This document shows, in pieces, positions 9,656 to 19,731 of a DNA stretch of 64,000 nt. Origin of the DNA: an uncultured Chlorobiaceae bacterium (GTDB lineage: Bacteria; Bacteroidota; Chlorobiia; Chlorobiales; Chlorobiaceae). The number at the start of each line of letters is the position of its first letter. The first letter of the stretch is position 1. The stretch spans positions 37,353-101,352 of the forward strand of contig CAIJPS010000103.1 of the NCBI GenBank assembly GCA_903822595.1, written 5' to 3'. The notes beneath the pieces were generated by a model that worked only from the letters and a program-made list of their open reading frames with translations, did no database searches and had not been told where the DNA came from. The position numbers and the translations under genes are program-made.

Positions 9656-10525
9656 ATGGCGGAAGTTACCATAGGGAATAGAAAAGCAGGAGACGGGCAT
9701 CCTGTTTTTGTCATTGCTGAAATCGGCATAAACCATAACGGGTCGATGGATGTTGCAAAAAAACTGATAGCAGGCGCAGCGATTGCCGGATGTGATGCGG
9801 TAAAGTTTCAGAAGCGCACTCCGGAACTCTGCGTTCCAAAAGATCAGCGTGATATTGAACGTGATACCCCATGGGGACGCATGAAGTATATTGATTACCG
9901 ATACAAGGTTGAGTTTGGCCGGGAGGAGTATCAGGAGATAGACCGTTATAGTAAAGAACACGGAATTTTATGGTTTGCATCATGCTGGGATGAGGAGTCT
10001 GTTGATTTTATGGAACAGTTTGAGCCGCCCTGTTACAAGGGTGCATCAGCATCGCTGACAGATCTTCCACTCCTGAAGAAAACCGCAGCAACCGGGCGTC
10101 CGCTTATTATTTCTACGGGCATGTCCACCATGGAAGAGGTTGAAAACACCGTCAAGGAACTCGGTCATTCAAATCTGCTTATAGCGCATACCAACTCAAC
10201 CTATCCCTCTCCGATTGAAGAACTGAACCTTCGGATGATTACAACACTAAAATCCCGTTATCCCGATGTACCGATAGGGTATTCAGGCCATGAGGTAGGA
10301 CTTGCCACGACGTGGGCCGCCGTTGCACTCGGAGCGACCTTCATTGAACGTCACGTCACTCTCGACCGTGCCATGTGGGGATCCGATCAGGCAGCTTCAG
10401 TCGAACTCTCAGGCATGGCAAGGCTTGTCTCCAATATTCGTGATATCGAAAAAGCTCTTGGTGACGGCGTTAAGCGGGTCTATGCCGGTGAGGCAGCAGC
10501 CCGCAAGAAATTACGACGTTCTTGA
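9656..10525 (+). CDS. NeuB/PseI-family sialic acid-type synthase, without SAF domain
   Basis: 289 residues from the ATG at 9656 (AGAG upstream); a TTG at 9599 gives a longer form with no family match. The TIM-barrel NeuB core is complete: VIAEIGINHNG, AVKFQKR, the STGMST motif, HTNSTYP, GYSGHE and the metal-binding His in IERHVTLD. It condenses phosphoenolpyruvate with a hexosamine or similar sugar to make a nonulosonic acid. NeuB and PseI normally run to about 340-350 residues with a C-terminal antifreeze-like SAF domain. Here the protein stops at KKLRRS, just where SAF would begin. Pairs with the KdsC-like phosphatase 78 bases upstream. Confidence 0.85.
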   Translation: MAEVTIGNRKAGDGHPVFVIAEIGINHNGSMDVAKKLIAGAAIAGCDAVKFQKRTPELCVPKDQRDIERDTPWGRMKYIDYRYKVEFGREEYQEIDRYSKEHGILWFASCWDEESVDFMEQFEPPCYKGASASLTDLPLLKKTAATGRPLIISTGMSTMEEVENTVKELGHSNLLIAHTNSTYPSPIEELNLRMITTLKSRYPDVPIGYSGHEVGLATTWAAVALGATFIERHVTLDRAMWGSDQAASVELSGMARLVSNIRDIEKALGDGVKRVYAGEAAARKKLRRS

Positions 10526-10592
10526 CCTTGAAGCTTCGCTCTTTGCAAGAAAACGTATTTGAACAGGAACATCTATCCAATTAAGGACCACT

Positions 10593-12479
10593 ATGAGCCA
10601 TAACAGCAATAACGGCACAACTCCGATTCAGGAGTTCGAATACAAGGCTGAAATGAAACAGCTTCTGGACCTGATCGTCCATTCGCTTTACACCCATCCC
10701 GAAATATATCTCAGAGAGCTGATTTCCAATTCATCTGATGCACTGAGCAAGGTTCGTTTCAATGCACTTACGGATCAGGATATCCTCGACAAGGAGGCCG
10801 ATCTTGCAATCCGGATAAGCATTAATCCTGAAGAGATGACTTTTGTCATTGAAGACAGTGGAGTCGGCATGACGGAAGAGGAGCTGATTGCCAATCTTGG
10901 TACCGTCGCAAAGTCGGGTACGTTGGGCTTCATGCAATCATTGAAGGAGCAGCAGAAGCAGCTTGATGGCAATCTTATCGGACAGTTTGGTGTCGGCTTC
11001 TACTCGGTTTTTATGGTAACCGAAGATGTCACGGTTGAGACAAGAAGTGCTCATCCCGGTTCAGAAGGGTTCCGCTGGCGTTCAAGCGGCCAGGGAACAT
11101 ACACGATTGAAAAAATCGACAAGGCTGAGCGGGGAACCAAAATTTCGTTCAAGCTCAAAGAGGAGTACAAAGAGTTTGCCGAAGAGTACCGCGTTGAGCA
11201 GGTTGTAAAAAAATATTCAAACTTTGTTGATTTCCCCATCTATCTTGGCGACAAGCAGCTCAACAGCATCACAGCTCTCTGGCAGCGTTCAAAAAGTGAA
11301 CTGAAGGATGAAGAGGTCAATGAGTTCTACAAGTTCATTGCAAACGATTATCAGGACCCGCTGGACTATCTGCCGGTTTCCGTTGAGGGGATGGTCACCT
11401 TCAAAGCGCTTCTTTTTTTGCCAAAAGAGGCTCCACCGGAGATGCTTTACCGCCAGGGGGAGCTCGAAAACCACGGACCGCAGCTCTACGTAAAAAAGGT
11501 ATTGATACAGAATGAGTGCCGTGACCTTCTGCCGGAGTACCTGCGCTTTATTGCCGGTGTCGTTGATACCGAAGATCTGTCACTCAATGTTTCAAGAGAG
11601 GTTGTTCAGTCGAGCCCGGTGATGGCCAAAATCCGCCAGATCCTTACCGGAAAGATTCTTGGCTGGTTTGAAGCCCTTGCCAAAGAGCAACCTGAAAAGT
11701 TCAAGACCTTTTACAAGGCATTTGGCCCCATTATCAAAATTGGTTTGAATACCGATTATAGCAATCGTGACAAGCTGATTGAGCTGTTACGGTTTGAAAG
11801 TACCAAAACGGCTGATGGTGAATATGTAACCCTTAAAGAGTACACTGAAAGAATGGGCGCCGATCAGAAAGAGATCTACTACCATTCCGGGACCAGTCGC
11901 GGGCAGCTTCTTGCGCACCCCAATCTTGAATATTTCCAGGATATGGGCATTGAGGTCTTGTTGCTCAGCGATCCCGTTGATGTTTTTGTGATTCCTTCGA
12001 TTCATGAGTATGACAAAAAGCCACTGAAGTCGATTGAAAAAGCTGATATCGATTTTTCGCAGCAGAAAAAGGAGCGCCCGGAGCCCCTTGCAGAGAATCT
12101 TCTTGCTCCGGTGCTTCAGCTCTTCCGCGAAACTCTCGGTGATGGAGTTGAGGATGTTATTGAGTCTCATCGGCTTGTCAGTTCTCCGGTAACACTGGTG
12201 AGCGGAAAGGACGGTCTCGACAGCCAGATGGAAAAGATGATGAAGATGATGCAGAGTAATATGCCTGCCGGAAAAAGGATTCTTGAGGTCAACACCTCCC
12301 ACCCAATTATCCGGAACCTTGCCGGAATGATTATTGCGGATGCCAACAATCCGCTGATCAGAACCGCCATGAAGCAGCTCTATGAAGGTGCGTTGTTTCT
12401 TGAGGGGGGGCTTGATTCGACGACCGGATTTTTATCGAGAATGAACGAGTTGATCGAGGCCGCAACGCTTTCCAGATAG
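10593..12479 (+). CDS. htpG: HtpG, Hsp90 molecular chaperone
   Basis: 628 residues, full length. N-terminal GHKL ATPase with [19 protein letters not shown], and the GQFGVGFYS lid region, then the middle domain with the catalytic Arg region (LNVSREVVQ) and the C-terminal dimerisation domain. Cytoplasmic ATP-driven folding chaperone induced by heat in most bacteria. AAGGA lies 7 bases before the ATG. Not obviously in an operon with its neighbours. Confidence 0.97.
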   Translation: MSHNSNNGTTPIQEFEYKAEMKQLLDLIVHSLYTHPEIYLRELISNSSDALSKVRFNALTDQDILDKEADLAIRISINPEEMTFVIEDSGVGMTEEELIANLGTVAKSGTLGFMQSLKEQQKQLDGNLIGQFGVGFYSVFMVTEDVTVETRSAHPGSEGFRWRSSGQGTYTIEKIDKAERGTKISFKLKEEYKEFAEEYRVEQVVKKYSNFVDFPIYLGDKQLNSITALWQRSKSELKDEEVNEFYKFIANDYQDPLDYLPVSVEGMVTFKALLFLPKEAPPEMLYRQGELENHGPQLYVKKVLIQNECRDLLPEYLRFIAGVVDTEDLSLNVSREVVQSSPVMAKIRQILTGKILGWFEALAKEQPEKFKTFYKAFGPIIKIGLNTDYSNRDKLIELLRFESTKTADGEYVTLKEYTERMGADQKEIYYHSGTSRGQLLAHPNLEYFQDMGIEVLLLSDPVDVFVIPSIHEYDKKPLKSIEKADIDFSQQKKERPEPLAENLLAPVLQLFRETLGDGVEDVIESHRLVSSPVTLVSGKDGLDSQMEKMMKMMQSNMPAGKRILEVNTSHPIIRNLAGMIIADANNPLIRTAMKQLYEGALFLEGGLDSTTGFLSRMNELIEAATLSR

Positions 12480-12511
12480 GCGGATTCAAAAACTTTTTAA
12501 CCAGTGAATTT

Positions 12512-13387
12512 GTGAAAAAGGGAAGGGATTTCGATGTACGGGAAGTCGCGGTTTTTCAGAAGAATGAGATAACCGAGCATTATATCTATAAAAGTCTTTC
12601 AGGGAAAGTACGCGGCGTCAAAAACCGTCGCATACTCTCCCAGATTGCCGACGATGAGATGCGTCACTATAATGTCTGGAAAACCTATACAAGGCAGGAT
12701 GTCTCTCCCAGCCGCATCAAGGTATGGTTCTACACCCTTGTCAGTCTTTTGTTTGGTTTTACCTTTGGCATAAAGCTGATGGAAAACGGTGAAAAACGGG
12801 CCCATTTTATCTATAGCCGTATTCCGGGTTCATTCAAGGAGGTCAATGGCATTATCCGCGATGAAGAGGAGCATGAACAGGCACTCCTGGTGCTTCTTGA
12901 TGAAGAGCGTCTGAAGTATACCGGTTCCATTGTGCTCGGTCTCAACGATGCACTTGTTGAGCTGATGGGTGTGCTGGCTGGTTTAACCTTTGCCTTGCAG
13001 AACTCCAGACTTATCGCCCTTACGGCTTCCATTACCGGAATTGCTGCGGCTCTCTCCATGGCCGCCTCAAGCTATCTTTCAAGCAAAGCAGAAACGGGCG
13101 GGAAAAATCCTTTTGTTGCTGCATTTTATACCGGAATTGCCTACCTCATTACCGTGCTGCTTCTGATTGCTCCCTTTCTTGTTTTTGATGGTCTCTATCT
13201 CTCTCTTGGTGTCTCATTTTTTGTGGCGCTCGTTATTATATGGTTTTTCAACTACTATATCTCTGTTTCGCGTGACCTGCCCTTCAGAAGCCGTTTTCTT
13301 GAAATGGTTATACTGAGTTTTGCCGTTGCGGCCCTCAGTTTTTTTGCCGGTTATGCCATACGCTTTGCATTTGGTATCGTCGTTTAG
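12512..13387 (+). CDS. Ferritin-like domain fused to VIT1/CCC1 iron/manganese transporter
   Basis: 291 residues with a GTG start at 12512. Residues 1-130 form a rubrerythrin-like four-helix unit with paired metal-binding motifs (ADDEMRHY, Glu49/His52; IRDEEEHE, Glu118-120/His121). Residues 136-291 are a VIT1/CCC1 membrane domain with about five hydrophobic segments and the [13 protein letters not shown] opening motif. Proteins of this plan (the plant-symbiosis and bacterial MbfA-type family) move Fe2+ or Mn2+ out of the cytoplasm, with the ferritin-like part as the metal sensor or acceptor. It follows htpG by 32 bases and could be cotranscribed with it. Confidence 0.88.
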   Translation: MKKGRDFDVREVAVFQKNEITEHYIYKSLSGKVRGVKNRRILSQIADDEMRHYNVWKTYTRQDVSPSRIKVWFYTLVSLLFGFTFGIKLMENGEKRAHFIYSRIPGSFKEVNGIIRDEEEHEQALLVLLDEERLKYTGSIVLGLNDALVELMGVLAGLTFALQNSRLIALTASITGIAAALSMAASSYLSSKAETGGKNPFVAAFYTGIAYLITVLLLIAPFLVFDGLYLSLGVSFFVALVIIWFFNYYISVSRDLPFRSRFLEMVILSFAVAALSFFAGYAIRFAFGIVV

Positions 13388-13434
13388 CTTTTCGGACTTT
13401 TCCGGAATAGAATTCGCTGGTTCGCTCTCTCTTT

Positions 13435-15003
13435 TCAGGCTGAAAGGGTAGAGCGAGCTGCGGCGGATTCAAGCAGTGCAGCAATGGCCGCGTCATCGAC
13501 CGGTTTCCCCGTGTTGATATCGATAGCCAACCTCTCTTCTCCGGCTGAAAGCGGCTCCTGCTTTTCCTGTTGGGAGGCAAGTACCGCGGAGTCAGCTTCG
13601 GAAGCATCGTTACCCATCAGATAACGCTTTCGTACTCTTTCATTCAGTACTTCATCGGAAGCAGAAAAACGCAAAATCACGCAGGAAACATGTAGAGTCT
13701 CTGCAAGTTCCTCGAAAAGTTCGCGGTTGCATCGCTTGAGAAAGGTTGCATCCACGATGACCGTTATTCCTTCATTGAGGCAGAGAGAGGCAAGGTCGTG
13801 TAACCTTTGGTAGGTTTGCTGGCTGATCATCTCAGTATAAAGTGCTCCATTTTGTTCGCTCCGCTCGAGCGGCCTGAGACCCGCCAACCTCTTTCGTTCA
13901 ATATCCGAGCGGAGATGGATGCATGGTACCCTTTGGGCGATACGGCGGGAAACCACTGTTTTTCCACTTCCGGAAACTCCGAAGGTGAGGATAAGCATTG
14001 GCTTTCTGCTACGGGTGTAGTTCAGTGCAAGCTCAATATATGAACGGTGCTCTTCAAGAATCTTTTGTGCCTGGCTCTGGCCGCTTGTCTGCTCGTAACG
14101 GATAGCGGTCACTTTTGCTCTTACCATGGCGCGGTAGACGACATAGAAGCGAAGAAGCGGCAGGGCACTGTAATCCCCGGTTTCTGTCAGATAGTGGTTC
14201 AAAAGCCGCCAGGCAAGTCCGGACTCTCCTCCATGCTCAAGATCCATAAAAAGAAATGCCAGGTCACTGATGACGTCAATCATACTGAGGTTCTCATTGA
14301 ACTCGATACAGTCAAAAATAAAAATCCGTCTATTCCACCAGACCATGTTGCCGGTATGCATGTCTCCGTGGCATTGGCGGATAAACCCTCCACTCTTTCT
14401 CTCAAGGAAAAGAGGGTAGAGCCGTTGATGCTCCCTGATGCTCCATACCCGGAGAAACTCAAGCCGTTCAATTTCATCTTCGCTTGTAGCGATTGGCTCC
14501 ATAGAGGTAAAATTGTGCAGTATTGGCTTGACGAGATTGTCCGGCTGTCCGAACCCGCTCCCTGCAGGTGCTGCGGGCAGCGATGTATGGAACGCAGCGA
14601 TCATGCTGGCGAGAGAGTCGATATGCTCCTCGCTCAGTAACTGTTTTGCAAGCATCCGGTCCAGCTCCATCGTCCGCTCAAATCGTACCATTTTCACCGC
14701 ATAGTCCACAATCTCACCCTCTCTGTCAACCAGAAACGTGTCAGCAGAGCGCACAACCGGTACAACAGAAAGATAGAGATCAGGGCAGAGTCTCCGGTTG
14801 AGGCGAAGCTCCTCATTGCAGTAATGATGGCGTTTCTGAAGGGTGGAAAAGTCCAGGAATCCAAGATCCAGTCTCTTTTTGACCTTGTAGGCGTACAGTT
14901 CTGTGAGGAAAATCCAGGAGATGTGTGTCTCGACCACCTCAATGTTGCCAGTGGTATGAGGGTATGCCTCTGGATGGCTCAATGCTTCAGCTAACGACTC
15001 CAT
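13435..15003 (-). CDS. Aminoglycoside-phosphotransferase-like kinase fused to P-loop (zeta-toxin/AAA-type) kinase
   Basis: 522 residues from the ATG at 15003, chosen because GGAG lies 10 bases upstream; the frame is open further up without a ribosome site. The N-terminal part (about 1-330) is APH-like: catalytic CHGDMHTGN followed by the metal-binding FDCIEFNE. The C-terminal part (about 340-522) is a P-loop kinase with Walker A GVSGSGKTV and IVDATFLKR. Such two-headed proteins are widespread and are annotated as bifunctional aminoglycoside phosphotransferase/ATP-binding protein. The natural substrate is unknown. The gene diverges from a universal stress protein and converges on the VIT1 gene. 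Confidence 0.85.
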   Translation of the reverse strand: MESLAEALSHPEAYPHTTGNIEVVETHISWIFLTELYAYKVKKRLDLGFLDFSTLQKRHHYCNEELRLNRRLCPDLYLSVVPVVRSADTFLVDREGEIVDYAVKMVRFERTMELDRMLAKQLLSEEHIDSLASMIAAFHTSLPAAPAGSGFGQPDNLVKPILHNFTSMEPIATSEDEIERLEFLRVWSIREHQRLYPLFLERKSGGFIRQCHGDMHTGNMVWWNRRIFIFDCIEFNENLSMIDVISDLAFLFMDLEHGGESGLAWRLLNHYLTETGDYSALPLLRFYVVYRAMVRAKVTAIRYEQTSGQSQAQKILEEHRSYIELALNYTRSRKPMLILTFGVSGSGKTVVSRRIAQRVPCIHLRSDIERKRLAGLRPLERSEQNGALYTEMISQQTYQRLHDLASLCLNEGITVIVDATFLKRCNRELFEELAETLHVSCVILRFSASDEVLNERVRKRYLMGNDASEADSAVLASQQEKQEPLSAGEERLAIDINTGKPVDDAAIAALLESAAARSTLSA

Positions 15004-15187
15004 AGCGTTTTTTCTCCGTTTATGAGTGCAAGCGCTGAAAAAAAGTTCATTCACCCAATATAGGGGAGGCACGAAAAGCAGGCAAGAATTGTATGCAACG
15101 AAAATGGATTCCTTTGAAAAAAATGTAAATTACAAGCTTGTAGAAAAGGTATGCCATTCATCACATTCATGTACTCAACTCATCTTT

Positions 15188-15652
15188 ATGATACATCTTG
15201 CAAGGATACTTTGTCCGACCGATTACTCCGCTACATCGGATAATGCTGTACGCTATGCCGTTGAATTTGCCCGGAAAGTTGGTGCCCATGTCAGGTTTCT
15301 GCATATCCTTTCTCCCGGAACTGTTCCTGAAAAAAACGAAGTAACCCCTGAACTGCTTTCAGCTCAGTCAGAAGAGGATGATTCCCTTCCTGAAAATTTT
15401 TCCCGTGTTTTGATGGATGAGAAAAAGAAGGGGTTAAATGCCGATTTTCGCGTTCTCAAAGGGGAAGCACCCAAAGTTATTGCTGAACAGGCAAATTCCT
15501 GGGGTGCCGATCTTATCATTATGGGTTCTCATGGTCGTACTGGGCTGCATCGACTCATGATGGGCAGTGTTGCTGAAGAGGTTTTCCGTTCTTCCGACAT
15601 TCCCGTCCTGTTGGTCAAGGAGCAGGCGGCAGCCAAAATTATTACAGATTAA
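15188..15652 (+). CDS. Universal stress protein (UspA family, ATP-binding type)
   Basis: 154 residues starting at the ATG at 15188 (MIHLARILCPTDYS); an upstream open frame from 15026 overlaps the neighbouring gene region and has no Usp match. The ATP-binding motif GSHGRTGLHRLMMGS (G-x2-G-x9-GS) is intact, so it belongs to the nucleotide-binding UspFG/MJ0577 group. Cytoplasmic protein linked to survival under stress or growth arrest. Fumarase begins 45 bases later, possibly in the same transcript. Confidence 0.93.
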   Translation: MIHLARILCPTDYSATSDNAVRYAVEFARKVGAHVRFLHILSPGTVPEKNEVTPELLSAQSEEDDSLPENFSRVLMDEKKKGLNADFRVLKGEAPKVIAEQANSWGADLIIMGSHGRTGLHRLMMGSVAEEVFRSSDIPVLLVKEQAAAKIITD

Positions 15653-15697
15653 CATTCCATATACCAAGTCCTTCTCAATTTTAGTGCTCAACACTCT

Positions 15698-17230
15698 ATG
15701 GAAAATTTCAGGAAATCAATTCTCGCCCTTATTACCGAGACATCGGCAAACCTGCCGAGCGACATCCGTTGTGCTCTTGCAGCCGCTATTGACCGTGAAG
15801 ATCCGCTCTCCCAGGCGGGTCTTGCCATGTCAACTATCTCGGTCAATATCGACATGGCTGTCGACAACATTTCGCCGGTCTGCCAGGATACCGGTATGCC
15901 CACCTTTTTTATCCATACACCCCGGGGAACCGATCAACTCTTTATGAAACGGGAGATTGAGGAGGCCATCGTGGAAGCCTCCCGAACCGGCAAACTCCGC
16001 CCTAATGCCGTCGATGCCATAAGCGGCAAAAACTCCGGCAACAATCTCGGCAGCCACTTTCCGGTGATTCACTTTGAGCCATGGGACAAGGATGAGATTG
16101 AGGTCAAGCTGATTCTGAAAGGGGGAGGATGCGAGAATAAAAACATTCAGTACTCACTGCCCGATGAGATTCCGGGTCTCGGAAGCGCTTCACGTGATCT
16201 TGATGGTGTCCGCAAATGCCTGCTCCATGCGGTCTACCAGGCACAGGGTCAGGGGTGCAGCCCAGGTGTTATCGGCGTTGGTATAGGCGGCGACCGCACC
16301 AGCGGCTTTGACCTTGCCAAACAGCAACTTTTCCGCACCATTGATGACCGTAACCCTGATAGTGAACTGGACAGCCTTGAACAGGATATTCTTGAGAAGG
16401 CGAACACGATGGATATTGGTCCAATGGGATTTGGCGGAAAAACCACCCTCTTTGGCTGCAAAATTGGCAAATCGCACCGCGTTCCGGCAAGTTTTTTTGT
16501 CTCTGTAGCATACAATTGCTGGGCATACCGTCGGCTTGGCGTTTTGCTTGATGCGCAAACCGGTTCGATTGAGCGCTGGCAGTACAGAGATGCCGATGAA
16601 ATTAAACGCATGGCAAAAGGGGAGGGCATGGCTCTCACCGGAAAAGAGGTCACTCTGCAGGCTCCGGTTACTGAAGAGCAAATCCGGACACTGAAGGTTG
16701 GCGATGTCGTACTCGTCAACGGTACCATGCATACCGGGCGTGACGCTTTTCATCACTATATTATGCACCACGACCTGCCCGATCATCTCGATACGACCGG
16801 CGGAATTCTTTTCCATTGCGGACCGGTTATCATGAAAAACGATGATGGCAGTTACCGTGTGACCGCCGCCGGACCGACCACCTCAATTCGCGAAGAGCCA
16901 TTCCAGGCCGATGTCATCAAAAAACTTGGATTGCGGGCGATTATCGGCAAAGGGGGCATGGGCCCGAAAACCCTCAAGGGGTTGCAGGAGCACGGAGCAG
17001 TCTACCTCAATGCCATCGGTGGTGCGGCGCAGTACTACGCCCGCTGCATTGACAAGGTTACCGGAGTTGATTTTCTTGAAGAGATGGGCGTTCCTGAAGC
17101 CATGTGGCATCTTGAGGTGAGCTCTTTCCCGGCAATTGTTACCATGGATGCACACGGCAACAGCCTGCACAGCAGCATCGAAGAGGAGTCGTTCCGTCAA
17201 CTCGGCACTTTCGCCGATGACACCCACTGA
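15698..17230 (+). CDS. Class I fumarate hydratase (4Fe-4S)
   Basis: 510 residues as one chain, the FumA/FumB architecture with alpha and beta regions fused. Cluster-binding Cys are visible in SPVCQDTG (Cys62) and further downstream (GGGCENKN); the GVIGVGIGGDR segment and the C-terminal IGKGGMG and NAIGGAAQYYARC motifs are typical. Reversible hydration of fumarate to malate. In green sulfur bacteria it runs toward fumarate in the reductive TCA cycle, and the oxygen-labile cluster fits an anaerobe. A biotin-dependent carboxyltransferase for oxaloacetate follows 49 bases downstream. Confidence 0.95.
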   Translation: MENFRKSILALITETSANLPSDIRCALAAAIDREDPLSQAGLAMSTISVNIDMAVDNISPVCQDTGMPTFFIHTPRGTDQLFMKREIEEAIVEASRTGKLRPNAVDAISGKNSGNNLGSHFPVIHFEPWDKDEIEVKLILKGGGCENKNIQYSLPDEIPGLGSASRDLDGVRKCLLHAVYQAQGQGCSPGVIGVGIGGDRTSGFDLAKQQLFRTIDDRNPDSELDSLEQDILEKANTMDIGPMGFGGKTTLFGCKIGKSHRVPASFFVSVAYNCWAYRRLGVLLDAQTGSIERWQYRDADEIKRMAKGEGMALTGKEVTLQAPVTEEQIRTLKVGDVVLVNGTMHTGRDAFHHYIMHHDLPDHLDTTGGILFHCGPVIMKNDDGSYRVTAAGPTTSIREEPFQADVIKKLGLRAIIGKGGMGPKTLKGLQEHGAVYLNAIGGAAQYYARCIDKVTGVDFLEEMGVPEAMWHLEVSSFPAIVTMDAHGNSLHSSIEEESFRQLGTFADDTH

Positions 17231-17279
17231 TTCTGAAAGGCCAGGTTGCCATTCTCATTAAACTGTAAAAAGGTCGCTG

Positions 17280-19208
17280 ATGAAAAAAATAAAGTTTATG
17301 GACGTCTCATTCCGGGACGGGTTTCAGTCATGTTTCGGCGCGAGGGTCAAGACAGAGGACTTCCTGCCCGCACTTGAAGCCGCCGTTCATGCCGGAACCG
17401 ACAATTTTGAAATAGGCGGTGGCGCCCGATTCCAAAGTCTCTACTTCTATTGCGAAGAGGATGCATTTGTCATGATGGATGCCGCCCGCAAGGTTGTGGG
17501 ACCCGATATCAACCTGCAGACCCTTTCGAGAGGAGCCAACGTTGTTGGGCTTGTCTCTCAGTCCCGCGATATTATCGATCTCCATGCCCGTCTCTTCAAA
17601 AAGCACGGCATCACGACCATCCGGAATTTTGATGCCTTGATGGATGTCCGCAACCTCTCCTTTTCCGGACAATGTATTCATGATGCCGGTTTGAAACACC
17701 AGGTCGTTGTGGCCATGATGGGCCTTCCACCGGGACTGAACGAGACCTATTGCCATACTCCGGAGTTCTATCTTGACAAATTGCAGGAAATTCTTGATGC
17801 GGAGATTCCATTCGACAGCGTAGCCTTCAAGGATGCCTCGGGGACAACAACCCCTGCAGTTGTTCATGAGACCATCAAAGGAGCACGGAAGATGCTGCCC
17901 GAAGGTACCGTAATCCAGTTCCATACCCACGATACCGCCGGAATGGGCGTTGCCTGCAACTATGCTGCCATCACTGGTGGTGCAGATATTATTGATCTGT
18001 CCATGGCTCCGGTCAGTGGAGGAACTGCCGAAGTGGATATTCTCACTATGTGGCAGCGACTCAGAGGTACCGAATACACCCTCGATATTGACCAGGAAAA
18101 ATACCTTGAGGTGGAGGCGCTCTTTATCGACCAGATGTATAAATACTATATGCCCCCCGAAGCCACGGCGGTCAATCCGGTCATCTCCTTTTCTCCCATG
18201 CCCGGCGGAGCCCTTACCGCCAATACCCAGATGATGCGCGACAACAACACGCTTCACCTGTTGCCCGATGTCATCAAGAACATGCGTGAAGTGGTGGTCA
18301 AAGGCGGCTTTGGCGCGTCAGTTACTCCCGTTTCACAGTTCTATGTTCAGCAGGCCTTTGCCAACACCCTTCAGGGTAACTGGAAAAAGATAACCGATGG
18401 TTACGGCAAAATGGTGCTTGGTTATTTTGGAAAAACCCCTGCCCGCCCCGACGAAGAGGTCGTCAGGCTTGCATCTGAACAGCTTGGCCTTGCACCAACG
18501 AGCGAAGATGTCCATGACATCAATGACCGGAACCCGGAACTCGGCATAGCCTATAACAAGGCGCTGCTCCAGAAAGCCAATATTCCGCAGACCGACGAAA
18601 ACATTTTTATCGCAGCAACCTGCGGCGCCAAGGGGATTGCCTTCCTTCAGGGTGATTGTACAACCGGTATTCGCTACAAGGCTGATATCGCCGTTGAAAT
18701 AAAGGCAACACCAAGAGCAGAGGTGGTAGCCGCTTACCACGAAGCGCATAAACACGACATCCATCAGAAAGAGGTTAATCACCGGCTTGAGGAGCTCTTT
18801 TCAAAGCTTCCGTCTGCAACGCCAGCCCCGGTTTCTCCTGTATCAAAGGTTATTTCTATGGCCGGGAACTTTACTGTTTTTGTTGATGGAGCTCCCTATT
18901 CAGTCTCTTTTGCCGAAGGATCAGCCATTAATCCACAAGCTGCCTCGTCGCCTGCGGTTGTGCCTTCAATCACGGAAGAACCAGCAGTGTCTGCAGGGAT
19001 ACCTGTACCTGCAGTCATGCCTGGTAATGTCTTCTTGATTTCTGTCAAGGTTGGTGACGAGGTCAAGGAGGGAGAAGAGGTTGCCGTCATTGAAGCCATG
19101 AAAATGGAAAACTCCGTCAAAGCCCCTTGTTCAGGAACAATCCTCTCCATCACGGTAGCCAAAGGCGACACCGTAGGAATGGGGGAGACCATGATGACCA
19201 TCGGATAA
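17280..19208 (+). CDS. Pyruvate carboxylase subunit B / oxaloacetate decarboxylase alpha-like, biotinylated
   Basis: 642 residues. Residues 1-290 are the HMGL-like carboxyltransferase barrel (MDVSFRDGFQS, catalytic Lys in SVAFKDASG, metal-binding HTHDTAGMG). Residues about 310-500 are the conserved PYC/OADA domain. The end carries a biotinyl domain with the acceptor Lys in IEAMKMENS, about 35 residues before the terminus. Transfers carboxyl groups between biotin and pyruvate/oxaloacetate. No membrane subunits follow, so carboxylase use in C4 supply is more likely than sodium pumping; the biotin carboxylase partner must be encoded elsewhere. A GC-rich hairpin follows. Confidence 0.92.
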   Translation: MKKIKFMDVSFRDGFQSCFGARVKTEDFLPALEAAVHAGTDNFEIGGGARFQSLYFYCEEDAFVMMDAARKVVGPDINLQTLSRGANVVGLVSQSRDIIDLHARLFKKHGITTIRNFDALMDVRNLSFSGQCIHDAGLKHQVVVAMMGLPPGLNETYCHTPEFYLDKLQEILDAEIPFDSVAFKDASGTTTPAVVHETIKGARKMLPEGTVIQFHTHDTAGMGVACNYAAITGGADIIDLSMAPVSGGTAEVDILTMWQRLRGTEYTLDIDQEKYLEVEALFIDQMYKYYMPPEATAVNPVISFSPMPGGALTANTQMMRDNNTLHLLPDVIKNMREVVVKGGFGASVTPVSQFYVQQAFANTLQGNWKKITDGYGKMVLGYFGKTPARPDEEVVRLASEQLGLAPTSEDVHDINDRNPELGIAYNKALLQKANIPQTDENIFIAATCGAKGIAFLQGDCTTGIRYKADIAVEIKATPRAEVVAAYHEAHKHDIHQKEVNHRLEELFSKLPSATPAPVSPVSKVISMAGNFTVFVDGAPYSVSFAEGSAINPQAASSPAVVPSITEEPAVSAGIPVPAVMPGNVFLISVKVGDEVKEGEEVAVIEAMKMENSVKAPCSGTILSITVAKGDTVGMGETMMTIG

Positions 19209-19219
19209 CATGTCGTCCA

Positions 19220-19249
19220 CCCGCCCCGCGATGCAAATCACGGGGCGGG
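19220..19249 (+). terminator. GC-rich hairpin after the biotin carboxyltransferase gene
   Basis: CCCGCCCCG (19220-19228) pairs with CGGGGCGGG (19241-19249), with outer TCGT/ACGA bases that could extend the stem. It lies 12 bases past the stop. No U-tract follows, so termination may need Rho, or the hairpin protects the mRNA end. Confidence 0.6.
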
Positions 19250-19288
19250 ACGATGGTAATTACAATACAAACATATAGAGGCGAGTCT

Positions 19289-19684
19289 ATGAACACATGC
19301 GAATTATCTCCCTGCTTCGTCACAAAACATGTCGATACCTGCCGCGATTTTTACCTGCGTTACCTCTCCGCAAACGCCATTTTTGATTGCGGCTGGTATC
19401 TCAACCTGCGCATTGGCGGAGATGGCCCTTCAATTCAGTTTATGCAGCCGAAAGAGGGAATGGCGGAATACCGTGCAGAAGGAGTGATGCTCAACTTCAG
19501 GGTTGATGATGTCGATGCAGAACATGCGAGGTTGCTCAGCGAGGGTGTTGAACCTGCCATGCCGCTGGAAGATCACCCATGGGGCGACAGAGGATTTTCG
19601 ATTATCGATCCCATTGGAACCTCACTCTACATCTACTCTGATCGTGAACCATCTGATGAATTCAAACAATTCTGCACAGCCTGA
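19289..19684 (+). CDS. Glyoxalase/bleomycin-resistance fold (VOC) protein
   Basis: 131 residues from the ATG at 19289, with GAGGCGAG upstream; a longer frame from 19127 overlaps the previous gene. One-domain VOC protein with two beta-alpha-beta-beta-beta halves: the first around CFVTKHVDTCRDFYLRYL, the second around LNFRVDDVDAEHARL and ending SIIDPIGTSLYIY. Members bind metal and act on small toxic molecules or sequester antibiotics. The specific substrate is not evident. Its final 45 bases recur, diverged, at 20311-20355 (see the repeat). Confidence 0.85.
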   Translation: MNTCELSPCFVTKHVDTCRDFYLRYLSANAIFDCGWYLNLRIGGDGPSIQFMQPKEGMAEYRAEGVMLNFRVDDVDAEHARLLSEGVEPAMPLEDHPWGDRGFSIIDPIGTSLYIYSDREPSDEFKQFCTA

Positions 19685-19712
19685 CGAAGGCGCATCTGCT
19701 GATCACCTGATT
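19640..19712 (+). repeat. Direct repeat copy 1: glyoxalase tail / acetyltransferase start junction
   Basis: 73 bases that align without gaps to 20311-20383 at 57 of 73 positions. This copy covers the last codons of the VOC gene and, in another frame, an ATG at 19656 that opens a 21-codon frame (MNSNNSAQPDEGASADHLIKV) matching the start of the downstream acetyltransferase (MNLGNTTPPDKGDPADHLID). The toxin-antitoxin pair lies between the two copies. Confidence 0.8.
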
Positions 19713-19731
19713 AAAGTTTAGAATATCAGAC

